Of a stretch of DNA of 64,000 nt, positions 25,231 through 32,373 are shown piece by piece. The notes below the pieces were generated by a model. The model had not been told where the DNA came from and made no database searches. It worked only from the letters and a program-made list of their open reading frames with translations. The DNA is from Kitasatospora herbaricolor (GTDB taxonomy: Bacteria; Actinomycetota; Actinomycetes; Streptomycetales; Streptomycetaceae): positions 5,270,001 through 5,334,000 of the forward strand of contig NZ_JAUSVA010000002.1 of the NCBI RefSeq assembly GCF_030813695.1, given 5' to 3'. Positions within the stretch are counted from its first letter, which is position 1; each line of letters begins with the position of its first letter. The position numbers and the translations under genes were made by a program.

Positions 25231-26039
25231 GACAGCCTCCCGGCGGCGGCCCCGGCGGCGGCCGCGGCAGTGGCGCTGCCCGGTGCCGGGGCCACGGCGG
25301 TGTCGGCGTCCGCGTCGGCTTCGTCCCGCACCTCGGTGAGTTCGGTGGCGAGCAGTTGCAGGCCGAGCCGCATCCGCTGCTTGGCCACCTGCTCGCTGAT
25401 GCCCAGCCGGTGGGCCGTCTCCTGGTACGTCCGGCCGTCGTAGTACGTCCCGGTGATCGTCTCGCGCAGGGGGTGGGGGAGGGAGTCCACCACGTACTGC
25501 ACGCGGGCGGCGGTGGCCACGGCGCGGATCTCCTCGTCCAGGGCGCCGGCGGGTGGGCTCCCGGTCTGCACGCTCCCGGTCTGCCTGCTCCCGGCCGGCG
25601 GGTGCGGCAGGGCTCGGCCGTCCGGCGGCTGTTCGGGTACCGGTGGTGCGTCCGAGGGCGGCCGCTCGTCCACCGGGGGCCCGGCCGCGTCGGCGGACGC
25701 GCCGTCGGGTGCACCGGGGCGCGGCTGCCGGGACACGCCGAGGGCGGTGGCCCGGTTCAGGCGCAGCCGGTCGACCGCCCGGCGGTGCGTCAGGGCGCCC
25801 AGCCATGAGCGCAGCGAGCCCTCCCCGGGGTCGAAGGCCTCCGGGTGGGTCCACAGGTGGGCGAAGACCTCCCGGGTGAGCTGCTCGGCGGCGGCCTGGT
25901 CGGCCAGTATCCGGCCCGCCAGGCCGTGCACCAGCGGGGCGAGTTGGTCGTAGAGCTCGCCGAGCGCCGTCTCCTCGCCACGGGCCAGGCGCCGTTGGAG
26001 TCGTTCGTCCCAGGAGGGCGGCTGTCCGGGGGTGGTCAT
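25227..26039 (-). CDS. ECF-like RNA polymerase sigma factor
   Basis: The 270-residue protein starts at ATG 26039 with GGGAGGGG upstream. Region 2 lies at residues ~25-95 (LYDQLAPLVHGLAGRIL, then FAHLWTHPEAFDPGEGSLRS and ALTHRRAVDRLR). Region 4 lies at ~190-245 (DSLPHPLRETITGTYYDGRT, then AHRLGISEQVAKQRMRLGL). A long Pro-rich linker of about 75 residues separates them, more than in typical ECF factors. The C-terminus is Ala-rich. The coupled anti-sigma-like gene downstream supports a regulated pair. The target promoter is unknown. Confidence 0.88.
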   Translation of the reverse strand: MTTPGQPPSWDERLQRRLARGEETALGELYDQLAPLVHGLAGRILADQAAAEQLTREVFAHLWTHPEAFDPGEGSLRSWLGALTHRRAVDRLRLNRATALGVSRQPRPGAPDGASADAAGPPVDERPPSDAPPVPEQPPDGRALPHPPAGSRQTGSVQTGSPPAGALDEEIRAVATAARVQYVVDSLPHPLRETITGTYYDGRTYQETAHRLGISEQVAKQRMRLGLQLLATELTEVRDEADADADTAVAPAPGSATAAAAAGAAAGRLS

Positions 26040-26628
26040 CGGCACGCCCCTCCCGGCACGGTCCGGGCCGGCGGCCGCCGGCCTGTTGCTCCCAAGGTAG
26101 CCCTTGGGTCGCGCGGTCCGGGCGGAAATCCTCCGAAGGGGGCCGCCGGGCTGTCGGTCCGTCAGGACCTTCGCTCCGTGCACGACGTCTTCGCGCGGGG
26201 CGCTGTTCGAAGGCGCGTGGACATATGTAGGAAGGGTGGTTCCAGAGTGGCGGCCGTGGTGTCCCGGGAATGGGCGGGTAGTTTCGCTACCCTCGTCCCC
26301 AACAGGTCCGGCCGCTACGGCGGGGCCGCCGGGTTCGGCAGGTCCGCGGGCGCCCGGCCGGTCGTCGGCGCGAGCTTCGCCAGAGTGAACGGGACAGTAT
26401 GCACTGCCCTGTCCCCCGATCGCTGGAATATGCCCGAAGCGCTTGCTGCGGTCGGTCCGCCGGATCATCCTGAGGCGTATTCGTGCCGCAGCCAGTACGT
26501 GACGGACAGGGTTGTGCGACGGACGAGAGTGCGGGGCAGCCCGGCCGTGGGGGCGGGCGGCCCGGGCCGGCCGACCGAACCGGCCCGATCGAAACGACGG
26601 CCGAACTGCGAGTGCGGGTGGTGGAGCG
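26040..26628. other. long divergent intergenic region with small palindromes
   Basis: This 589-bp gap lies between the sigma-factor gene (-) and the ATPase gene (+). It contains ACATATGT at 26221-26228 and a small hairpin GGGTAG-N5-CTACCC at 26276-26292. On the reverse strand GGAAC followed 15 nt later by TGTC resembles an ECF promoter imperfectly, near 26245. No gene is supported. Confidence 0.35.
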
Positions 26629-27159
26629 GTGCAGGTACTTCAAGTGCAACTGGCGGTGCAGGCGGACCCCGCCGAGGTCGGCCGGGCGCGCAGGTGGGTG
26701 CGCTCGCGACTGCTGAACCAGGGAGTGGACCCGGACGCGCCGATCGCCGAGACGCTGGTGCTGGTGGTCTCCGAGCTGGTCACCAACGCGGTGGTGCACA
26801 CCGGGTGTCCGGCCGTGCTGAGGCTGCTGATGCCGCTGGAGTCCACCGCCGCCGCGGGACCGGCCGCGGCCGGCGGCGCCCGGCTGTTCGCCATGGTCGG
26901 CCCGCTGCGGGTGGAGGTCGCCGACGCCAGCCAGGTGGCGCCCGCGCCCCGGCACGCGGGCGACGACGAGGACGCGACCAACGGCCGGGGGCTGGAGCTG
27001 GTCGAGCTGCTCTGCGACCGTTGGGGCTGGTACCCGGACGGCTCCGGCAAGCGGGTCTGGTGCGAGATCGACGCGGCGGCCACCGCCGTCCGGCCGGCGG
27101 CGGGCGGGGTGGACGCGCCGCTGCACGACTCGCTGGACCGGGTGCCGGCCGCGCCCTGA
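26629..27159 (+). CDS. RsbW-like ATP-binding regulatory protein (HATPase_c_2)
   Basis: The protein has the anti-sigma kinase signature: LVLVVSELVTNAVVHTG (N box) and NGRGLELVELLCDRWGWYP (G box), with RVWCEI at the end. Such proteins bind ATP and often sequester a sigma factor or phosphorylate an anti-anti-sigma partner. The start is uncertain: GTG 26629 gives 176 residues with the homologous fold beginning at once, while TTG 26512 would add 39 low-complexity residues. A long insertion rich in Ala and Gly follows the N box. No anti-anti-sigma gene is adjacent; the nearest sigma gene is the divergent one at 25227. Confidence 0.85.
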   Translation: MQVLQVQLAVQADPAEVGRARRWVRSRLLNQGVDPDAPIAETLVLVVSELVTNAVVHTGCPAVLRLLMPLESTAAAGPAAAGGARLFAMVGPLRVEVADASQVAPAPRHAGDDEDATNGRGLELVELLCDRWGWYPDGSGKRVWCEIDAAATAVRPAAGGVDAPLHDSLDRVPAAP

Positions 27160-27285
27160 CGGCGGCCCCCGCCGGCCCTTCGCCGCCCTGCTGCCCGCCC
27201 CCCGACAGCGGCGCCGCCCGCGCGCCCGTGGCTCCGGCTCCGGCACCCGTACTCGCCGGATACGGCCGAAACGCAACGCAACCAT

Positions 27286-27334
27286 TCCGAATTTCGGACA
27301 ACCCATTGACGTGAAGTATTCAGCTGATCACTCT
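27286..27334 (+). promoter_or_regulatory. palindrome and promoter-like sequence of unknown purpose
   Basis: TCCGAATTTCGGA (27286-27298) is a perfect odd-centred palindrome in a lower-GC patch. Just after it, TTGACG (27306-27311), 17 nt, and CACTCT (27329-27334) form a promoter-like pair pointing rightward. The next + strand gene starts at 28743, so a transcript would run antisense to the GlxA-type gene or be short. Confidence 0.35.
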
Positions 27335-27495
27335 TGGGTGCAGCTCTCCGTTGCGAGGGGACGTCGAGGAACCGCCGACCATCACCGCGGCACTGCTGTC
27401 CAGGGGGAACTCGGCAGGCGGGCCGTGCGGTGCCGGTTGCGCGAAAGCGCCTCGGCGAGTGCGGAGGGCTCGGCGCGGGTTCAGGGCCCGTGCAT

Positions 27496-27563
27496 CGCGG
27501 TTGGACGGCGGTCGGCCGTGCCGTGCTCGGGGTGCGCACGGCGCGCCGCCGTCCAACCCGCGG
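27496..27563. terminator. nested long hairpin between convergent genes
   Basis: An outer 13-bp stem (27499-27511 with 27546-27558), extended by three pairs past a bulge, encloses an inner 7-bp stem (27515-27521 with 27536-27542). It sits in the 449-bp gap between the ATPase gene and the GlxA-type gene, which point toward each other. It probably terminates both. Confidence 0.6.
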
Positions 27564-27608
27564 CCGGCACCCGCCCACTGCCCCGGAGGGCACCCGCGTG
27601 CCGCCCGC

Positions 27609-28616
27609 TCAGGCCGGGCGTGGGCCTCCGACCTCGCGGAAGGTCCGCCGGTAGGCGCTGGGCGCCACGTCCAGCCGCCCGCGCAGCTGCAGCCGCAGCG
27701 AGGCCGCCGTCCCGAATCCGGACTCCCGTGCCACCTGGTCGATGGTCAGGTCGGTCCGTTCCAGCAGCTGCCGGGCCCGCTCGGTGCGCTGGAGCGTCAG
27801 CCACTGGCCCGGGCTGCTCCCGGTCTCCTCGCGGAACCGGCGGGTGAAGGTGCGCACGCTCGTCCCGGCCCGGGCGGCCAGCTCGCGCAGCGCCAGCGGC
27901 TCGTCCAGGTGTTCGAGGGCCCAGGCCCGGACGGCGGCGGTGCCCGGCCCGGCCGTAACGGTCACCGGCCGGGGCATCTCGACGTACTGCTTCTGGCCAC
28001 CCTCGCGCCACGGCGGCACGATGCAGGTCCGGGCGACGGCGTTGGCGACGGCGCTCCCGTGGTCGCGTCGTACCAGGTGGAGGCAGAGGTCGACGCCGGC
28101 CGCCACCCCGCCGGAGGTGAGTACGTCCCCGTCGTCGGTGAACAGCACGTCGGGATCCAGCCGGACCTGCGGGAACAGGGCGGCGAACTGCTCGGTGTGC
28201 CGCCAGTGCGTGGTGGCCGGACGACCGTCCAGCAGTCCGGCCGCGGCCAGGACGAACGCGCCGGTGCAGATCGACACCAGCCGCGTCCCGGGCCGGACCC
28301 GGGCGAGGGCGGCGGCCGTGCCGGGCGGCGGGCCGGCCGTCGCCCAGGCGTCCGTGATCCCGGCCGCGGCCGGGATCACCACGGTGTCGGCCCGCTCCAG
28401 GAGTTCGGGGCCGTGGTCGACGCTGATCCGGAAGTCGGAGCTGGTCGCGACCGGGCCGCCGTCCAGGGTGCAGGTGTCCACCTGGTAGAGCGGGGCGCCG
28501 TCCGGGGCCTTGGCGGACTCGAAGATCCGCGAGGGGATGGCGAGCTCGAAGGCGATCACGCGGTCCAGGGCCAGCACCGCCACCCGGTGCGGTGCCCCGC
28601 GGTGTGCGGCGCTCAT
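27609..28616 (-). CDS. GlxA-family (DJ-1/PfpI plus AraC) transcriptional regulator
   Basis: The 335-residue protein starts at ATG 28616 after GAGGGGAGC. Residues ~10-190 form a DJ-1/PfpI-like domain (VAVLALDRVIAFELAIPSRI, ADTVVIPAAAGI, SICTGAFVLAAAGLLDGR with the nucleophile-elbow Cys). Residues ~225-325 hold two AraC-type HTHs (LALRELAARAGTSVRTFTRR and IDQVARESGFGTAASLRLQL). GlxA-type regulators usually control an adjacent divergent transporter or catabolic gene. Here the divergent neighbour is an MFS transporter 126 bp away, the likely target. Confidence 0.9.
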   Translation of the reverse strand: MSAAHRGAPHRVAVLALDRVIAFELAIPSRIFESAKAPDGAPLYQVDTCTLDGGPVATSSDFRISVDHGPELLERADTVVIPAAAGITDAWATAGPPPGTAAALARVRPGTRLVSICTGAFVLAAAGLLDGRPATTHWRHTEQFAALFPQVRLDPDVLFTDDGDVLTSGGVAAGVDLCLHLVRRDHGSAVANAVARTCIVPPWREGGQKQYVEMPRPVTVTAGPGTAAVRAWALEHLDEPLALRELAARAGTSVRTFTRRFREETGSSPGQWLTLQRTERARQLLERTDLTIDQVARESGFGTAASLRLQLRGRLDVAPSAYRRTFREVGGPRPA

Positions 28617-28742
28617 GGCGGGCTCCCCTCGTCGAGACTCCCGATGCTGCCACACGGAGGCGGAGAGCGGTGGCCCGATCCTGACGAAACCTGGCAGTCA
28701 GGCCACTCGTGGGGGCCGGCCGCCTTCGGGACACTCGGCTCT

Positions 28743-30095
28743 GTGACCGAACCGACCACCCGCCGCGCCCCCGTCGCCCAGCCCGTCCCCGCCGACATCC
28801 CCGCCGGCACCGCCCCCGGCCCCGGCGGCCGCCGGGCGTCCCGGCCGCACTACGCCTGGGTCGTGGCGGGCGTGGCCCTGCTCGTCCTGGTCGGCTCGGC
28901 CGGTTTCCGCTCCACCCCCGGCCTGATGATGGACGCGCTGAACAGCGAGTTCGGCTGGTCGCACGCCACCATCGCGAGCGCCGTCTCCGTCAACCTCACG
29001 CTGTACGGGCTGACCGCGCCGTTCGCCGCCGCGCTGATGGACCGCTTCGGGGTCCGGCTGGTGGTGGTCTGCGCGCTGCTGACCATCTCGACCGGCGCCG
29101 GGCTGACCATCCTGATGACGCAGAGCTGGCAGCTCGTCCTCTGCTGGGGCGTGCTGGTAGGCCTCGGCAGCGGGTCGATGGCCGGCGCCTTCGCCACCAC
29201 CGTCTCGGGCCGCTGGTTCCAGGCCCGGCAGGGGCTGGTCACCGGGGTGCTGACGGCCGGCGGCGCCGCCGGCAACCTGATCTTCATGCCGCTGCTGGCC
29301 GCGCTCGTCGAGCAGCACGGCTGGCGGACGGCGGTGGTCGTGGTCTCGCTGGCCGCCACCGTGGTGGCCGTCCCGGTGCTGCTGCTGATGCGGGAGTGCC
29401 CGGCCGACGTCGGCCTGCTCCCGTACGGGGCGACCGAGGCCCCGCCCGTGCCGGTGACCGGGGGCAGCGCGCTGGCCCGCTCGCTGCGGGTGCTGCGGGA
29501 GGCCGCCCGAAGCAAGGCGTTCTGGCTGCTCGCCGGGTCCTTCGCGATCTGCGGCGCGACCACCGCCGGCCTGGTCGGCACCCACTTCGTCCCGGCCGCG
29601 CACGACCACGGCATGCCGGTCACCACGGCGGCGGGCCTGCTGGCCCTGGTCGGGGTCTTCGACGTGGTGGGCACGATCGCCAGCGGCTGGTTCACCGACC
29701 GCTTCGACTCCCGCAAGCTGCTGATCGCGTACTACGCGCTGCGCGGGATCTCGCTGCTCTTCCTGCCGCAGCTGTTCGCCGGCTCCCTGAAGCCGCCGAT
29801 CCTGGCCTTCGTGATCTTCTACGGGCTGGACTGGGTCGCCACCGTGCCGCCGACCGTCGCGCTCTGCCGCCAGCACTTCGGGCCCGACGCGCCGATCGTC
29901 TTCGGCTGGGTGCTGGCCGCGCACCAGATCGGCGCCGCGGCGGTGGCGGCCCTGGCGGGTCTGTCCCGGGACGCGTTCGGCAACTACGACCTGGCCTGGT
30001 ACGCGGCCGGCGGGCTCTGCGCCGTGGCCGTGCTGCTCTGCCTGGCGCTGCGCCGGCGCCCCGCGCCCGCGCTGCCGGTGGTGGCGCCGGCCTGA
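28743..30095 (+). CDS. MFS transporter, monocarboxylate-porter-like
   Basis: The product (450 residues from GTG 28743) has 12 predicted membrane segments. It starts HYAWVVAGVALLVLVGSAGF, followed by GFRSTPGLMMDALNSEFGWS, typical of YbfB/monocarboxylate-type MFS proteins. Loop 2-3 has MDRFGVR and the central loop carries basic residues. A 35-residue Pro/Ala N-terminal tail precedes TM1. No ribosome-binding site precedes the GTG. The gene is divergent from a GlxA-type regulator that probably controls it. The substrate, likely an organic acid, is inferred from family only. Confidence 0.88.
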   Translation: MTEPTTRRAPVAQPVPADIPAGTAPGPGGRRASRPHYAWVVAGVALLVLVGSAGFRSTPGLMMDALNSEFGWSHATIASAVSVNLTLYGLTAPFAAALMDRFGVRLVVVCALLTISTGAGLTILMTQSWQLVLCWGVLVGLGSGSMAGAFATTVSGRWFQARQGLVTGVLTAGGAAGNLIFMPLLAALVEQHGWRTAVVVVSLAATVVAVPVLLLMRECPADVGLLPYGATEAPPVPVTGGSALARSLRVLREAARSKAFWLLAGSFAICGATTAGLVGTHFVPAAHDHGMPVTTAAGLLALVGVFDVVGTIASGWFTDRFDSRKLLIAYYALRGISLLFLPQLFAGSLKPPILAFVIFYGLDWVATVPPTVALCRQHFGPDAPIVFGWVLAAHQIGAAAVAALAGLSRDAFGNYDLAWYAAGGLCAVAVLLCLALRRRPAPALPVVAPA

Positions 30096-30106
30096 CCGGT
30101 GGGCCG

Positions 30107-30144
30107 GGGCCCGGGGCCGGGCGGGCCCGGTGGGCCCCGGGCCC
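30107..30144 (+). terminator. hairpin after the MFS gene
   Basis: A 12-bp G/C stem (30107-30118 with 30133-30144) begins 11 bases after the stop codon. Confidence 0.6.
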
Positions 30145-30200
30145 GCGCGTACGCCGGTCACCCGGCCGTACGCCCGTGCCCCGGCCTTGGTAAGGGTTCC

Positions 30201-30206
30201 TAGGAT
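30201..30206 (+). promoter_or_regulatory. -10 element of a probable leaderless promoter
   Basis: TAGGAT lies eight bases before ATG 30215, the spacing seen at leaderless actinobacterial promoters, and no ribosome-binding site is present. No matching -35 is visible. Confidence 0.45.
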
Positions 30207-30214
30207 GATCGACC

Positions 30215-30742
30215 ATGACGCTGAGTTTCACCCTGGACCCCGATCTCACCCCTGAGCTGCGCGACGGCATCGTCCGGCTGTGGGCGGACGTCACCAACGC
30301 CGGCGGCGCCGTCGGCTTCGTCCCGCCGGTCACCCCGGCGGACGTCCTGGCCACCGCCGAGAAGCAGTTCGCCGGGGCCGGGGAGGCCGGCCCGGACCGG
30401 CTGCTGGTCGCCCACGACGGCGGGACGGGCCGGATCGCCGGCCTGCTCTTCTTCGAGTCGATGCGCTTCCCGCTGATGGAGCACTGGCGGATGCTCAAGC
30501 GGGTCATGGTCCACCCCGACTTCCAGGGGCGCGGGTACGGCGTCGAACTGATGGCCGAGGCCGAGCGGACCGCCCGCGGGTGGGGACTGGACGGCCTGCG
30601 GCTGACGGCCCGCGGCGGCCTCGGCCTGGAGTCCTTCTACCGGCGCTGCGGCTACCAGGAGGTGGGCCGGGTGCCGGGCGCCATCCGGGTCGCCCCCGGC
30701 GACGACCGTGACGACATCACCTTCTGGCGCGGCCTGGCCTGA
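30215..30742 (+). CDS. GNAT-family N-acetyltransferase
   Basis: The 175-residue protein has the GNAT acetyl-CoA loop VMVHPDFQGRGYGVELM (Q-x-x-G-x-G/Y) near residues 94-110, preceded by GRIAGLLFFES as beta4. It is followed by ESFYRRCGYQEVGRVPG, the usual C-terminal strand with Tyr. The substrate is unknown. The ATG appears leaderless (see TAGGAT at 30201). It is likely a separate transcription unit from the DUF4229 gene downstream. Confidence 0.88.
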   Translation: MTLSFTLDPDLTPELRDGIVRLWADVTNAGGAVGFVPPVTPADVLATAEKQFAGAGEAGPDRLLVAHDGGTGRIAGLLFFESMRFPLMEHWRMLKRVMVHPDFQGRGYGVELMAEAERTARGWGLDGLRLTARGGLGLESFYRRCGYQEVGRVPGAIRVAPGDDRDDITFWRGLA

Positions 30743-30875
30743 CCGGGCGCGGGGCCGGCCGGGCGTGGGGCGGCCCCGGGCCCGGCGCCGGGCGGGGGCG
30801 TACCCCGCCCGCCCGGCACGGCATGCTTCACTGGGAGACCGGACCGGACCCACCCGTGCAGTAAGGATGCCCCTC

Positions 30876-31298
30876 GTGAGCAGCAAGCCGCTGAGCAGCC
30901 AGCCCCGGAGCAGCCAGTCGCCGAGCAGCCCGCCGTCGGACGCCGCCGCGCCGATCGGCGCCCCGCCGCTCAGCACCGCGCACGCCACGCTCCGCTACAC
31001 CTCCATGCGGGCCAGCATCTTCCTCGGCTGCCTGCTGCTCGCCCTGCTGCTGGGCCACTTCGGGATCATCCCGGTGGCCGGCGCGTCCGGCTACGTCTTC
31101 CTCGTGCTGCTCGCGGCCCTGGTCTCGGCGCCGCTGAGCTACGTCCTGCTCAGCAAGCAGCGGGACCAGATGTCGGCGCAGATCGCCGACAAGGTGAGCG
31201 GCCGGCTGCGCAGCAGGACCGCCGACCGGATCGCCGCCCAGAACGCCGAGGAGGACGCCGCCGACGACGCGGCGCGCTCCGCCGCCGCGCAGAACTGA
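30876..31298 (+). CDS. DUF4229 family two-TM membrane protein
   Basis: Start GTG 30876 is preferred because AAGGA lies eight bases upstream; ATG 30867 is an in-frame alternative that would have no ribosome-binding site. The 140-residue protein has a Ser/Pro-rich N-terminus, two membrane helices (SIFLGCLLLALLLGHFGII and YVFLVLLAALVSAPLSYVLL), then SKQRDQMSAQ and a charged helical tail. This is the DUF4229 pattern. Function is unknown. It ends eight bases before the LacI-type gene, so they are probably cotranscribed. Confidence 0.82.
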   Translation: MSSKPLSSQPRSSQSPSSPPSDAAAPIGAPPLSTAHATLRYTSMRASIFLGCLLLALLLGHFGIIPVAGASGYVFLVLLAALVSAPLSYVLLSKQRDQMSAQIADKVSGRLRSRTADRIAAQNAEEDAADDAARSAAAQN

Positions 31299-31306
31299 CC
31301 GATTCC

Positions 31307-32347
31307 GTGCCCCCGGACGGGACTCCGCAGGCCGGCCGCCCCGGGTCGGCGCCGCGCCGGCCGACCGGGCGGGACGTGGCCCGGCTCGCCGGTGTCTCCC
31401 AGGCGACGGTCTCGCTGGTGTTCTCCGGCTCGGAGGCGGGCCACCGGGTGTCGGAGGCGACCAGGGAGCGGGTCCGGGCGGCCGCCCGCGGGCTGGGCTA
31501 CCGGCCGCAGGCCGCCGGGCGCCAGCTGCGGCTGGGCCGCAGCGGGATGATCCTGCTCGCCGTGCCGAACATCCTCGGCCCGTTCTTCGGCCGGGTCCTG
31601 ATGGGGGTGCACGAGGAAGCCGGACGGCACGGGCTGGCCGTGGTGGTCAGCTCCGGCTGGGGCAGCGCCACCCTCGCCGAGGCCGCCACCACCAGCCGCT
31701 TCGACGGCCTGCTGATCTGCTCGCCGGACGACAGCCAGCTCGGGGAGCTGCCCGCCGACACCCCCGTGGTGTTCCTGGACGCCGACCCGGGCACCGACCC
31801 GGGCCGGCCGACCGTGGAGCTGGACGTCGCCGGCGGCATGCGGGACGCCGTCGGCCACCTCGCCGGGCTCGGCCACCGCCGGATCGGCCACCTGCGCTCC
31901 AACCACTGCGCCTACACCTTCCGGGTCCGGCAGGAGGCCTTCGAGCGGGCCGCGGCGGAGCTCGGCCTGGACGTGCTGGAGCTGGGCGTCAGCCTCAACC
32001 TGGGGCAGCCGGCGGCCCGCGCCGCCGCGTACGAGCTGCTCGGCCGGGCGGACCGGCCGCGCGCGGTGATCTGCGACGACGACGTGGTGGCCTCGGGGGT
32101 CTACCAGGCGGCGGCCGAGCTGGGGCTGCGGATCCCGGGGGACGTCTCGGTGGTCGGCATCGACAACATCCCGGTGGCCGGCCTGCTCGCGCCGCCGCTG
32201 ACCACGGTCGACCTGCCCGGCGAGGAGCTCGGCCGGGTCGGCCTGGCGGCGCTGGCCGGACTGCTGCGCGGCGAGCCGGTCAGCCCGGTGGCCGCACTGG
32301 CCACCGGACTGGTCCTGCGCTCGTCGACCGCTCCCGCCGGGCCCTGA
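31307..32347 (+). CDS. LacI-family transcriptional regulator
   Basis: The 346-residue protein has an N-terminal LacI HTH (residues ~20-65, DVARLAGVSQATVSLVFSGS), then RPQAAGRQLRLGRSG as hinge. The periplasmic-binding-like core includes FDGLLICSPDD, GHRRIGHLR and PRAVICDDDVVASGVYQAA, and ends with VVGIDNIPVAGLLAPPLTT. This matches sugar-responsive repressors. No sugar-uptake genes are adjacent, so the effector cannot be guessed. Its stop codon lies within a 16-bp tandem duplication. It is convergent with the PBP gene. Confidence 0.93.
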   Translation: MPPDGTPQAGRPGSAPRRPTGRDVARLAGVSQATVSLVFSGSEAGHRVSEATRERVRAAARGLGYRPQAAGRQLRLGRSGMILLAVPNILGPFFGRVLMGVHEEAGRHGLAVVVSSGWGSATLAEAATTSRFDGLLICSPDDSQLGELPADTPVVFLDADPGTDPGRPTVELDVAGGMRDAVGHLAGLGHRRIGHLRSNHCAYTFRVRQEAFERAAAELGLDVLELGVSLNLGQPAARAAAYELLGRADRPRAVICDDDVVASGVYQAAAELGLRIPGDVSVVGIDNIPVAGLLAPPLTTVDLPGEELGRVGLAALAGLLRGEPVSPVAALATGLVLRSSTAPAGP

Positions 32348-32363
32348 TCCCGCCGGGCCCTGA
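32332..32363 (+). repeat. 16-bp tandem duplication spanning the LacI stop codon
   Basis: TCCCGCCGGGCCCTGA occurs twice in immediate succession (32332-32347 and 32348-32363). The first copy ends with the stop codon of the LacI-type gene. Confidence 0.9.
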
Positions 32364-32373
32364 TCCGGCCGGG

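Noticed and set aside
27311-27847. + strand ORF starting after the promoter-like TTGACG
   Set aside because: Runs antisense into the GlxA-type gene; Arg/Ala-rich, without homology cues.
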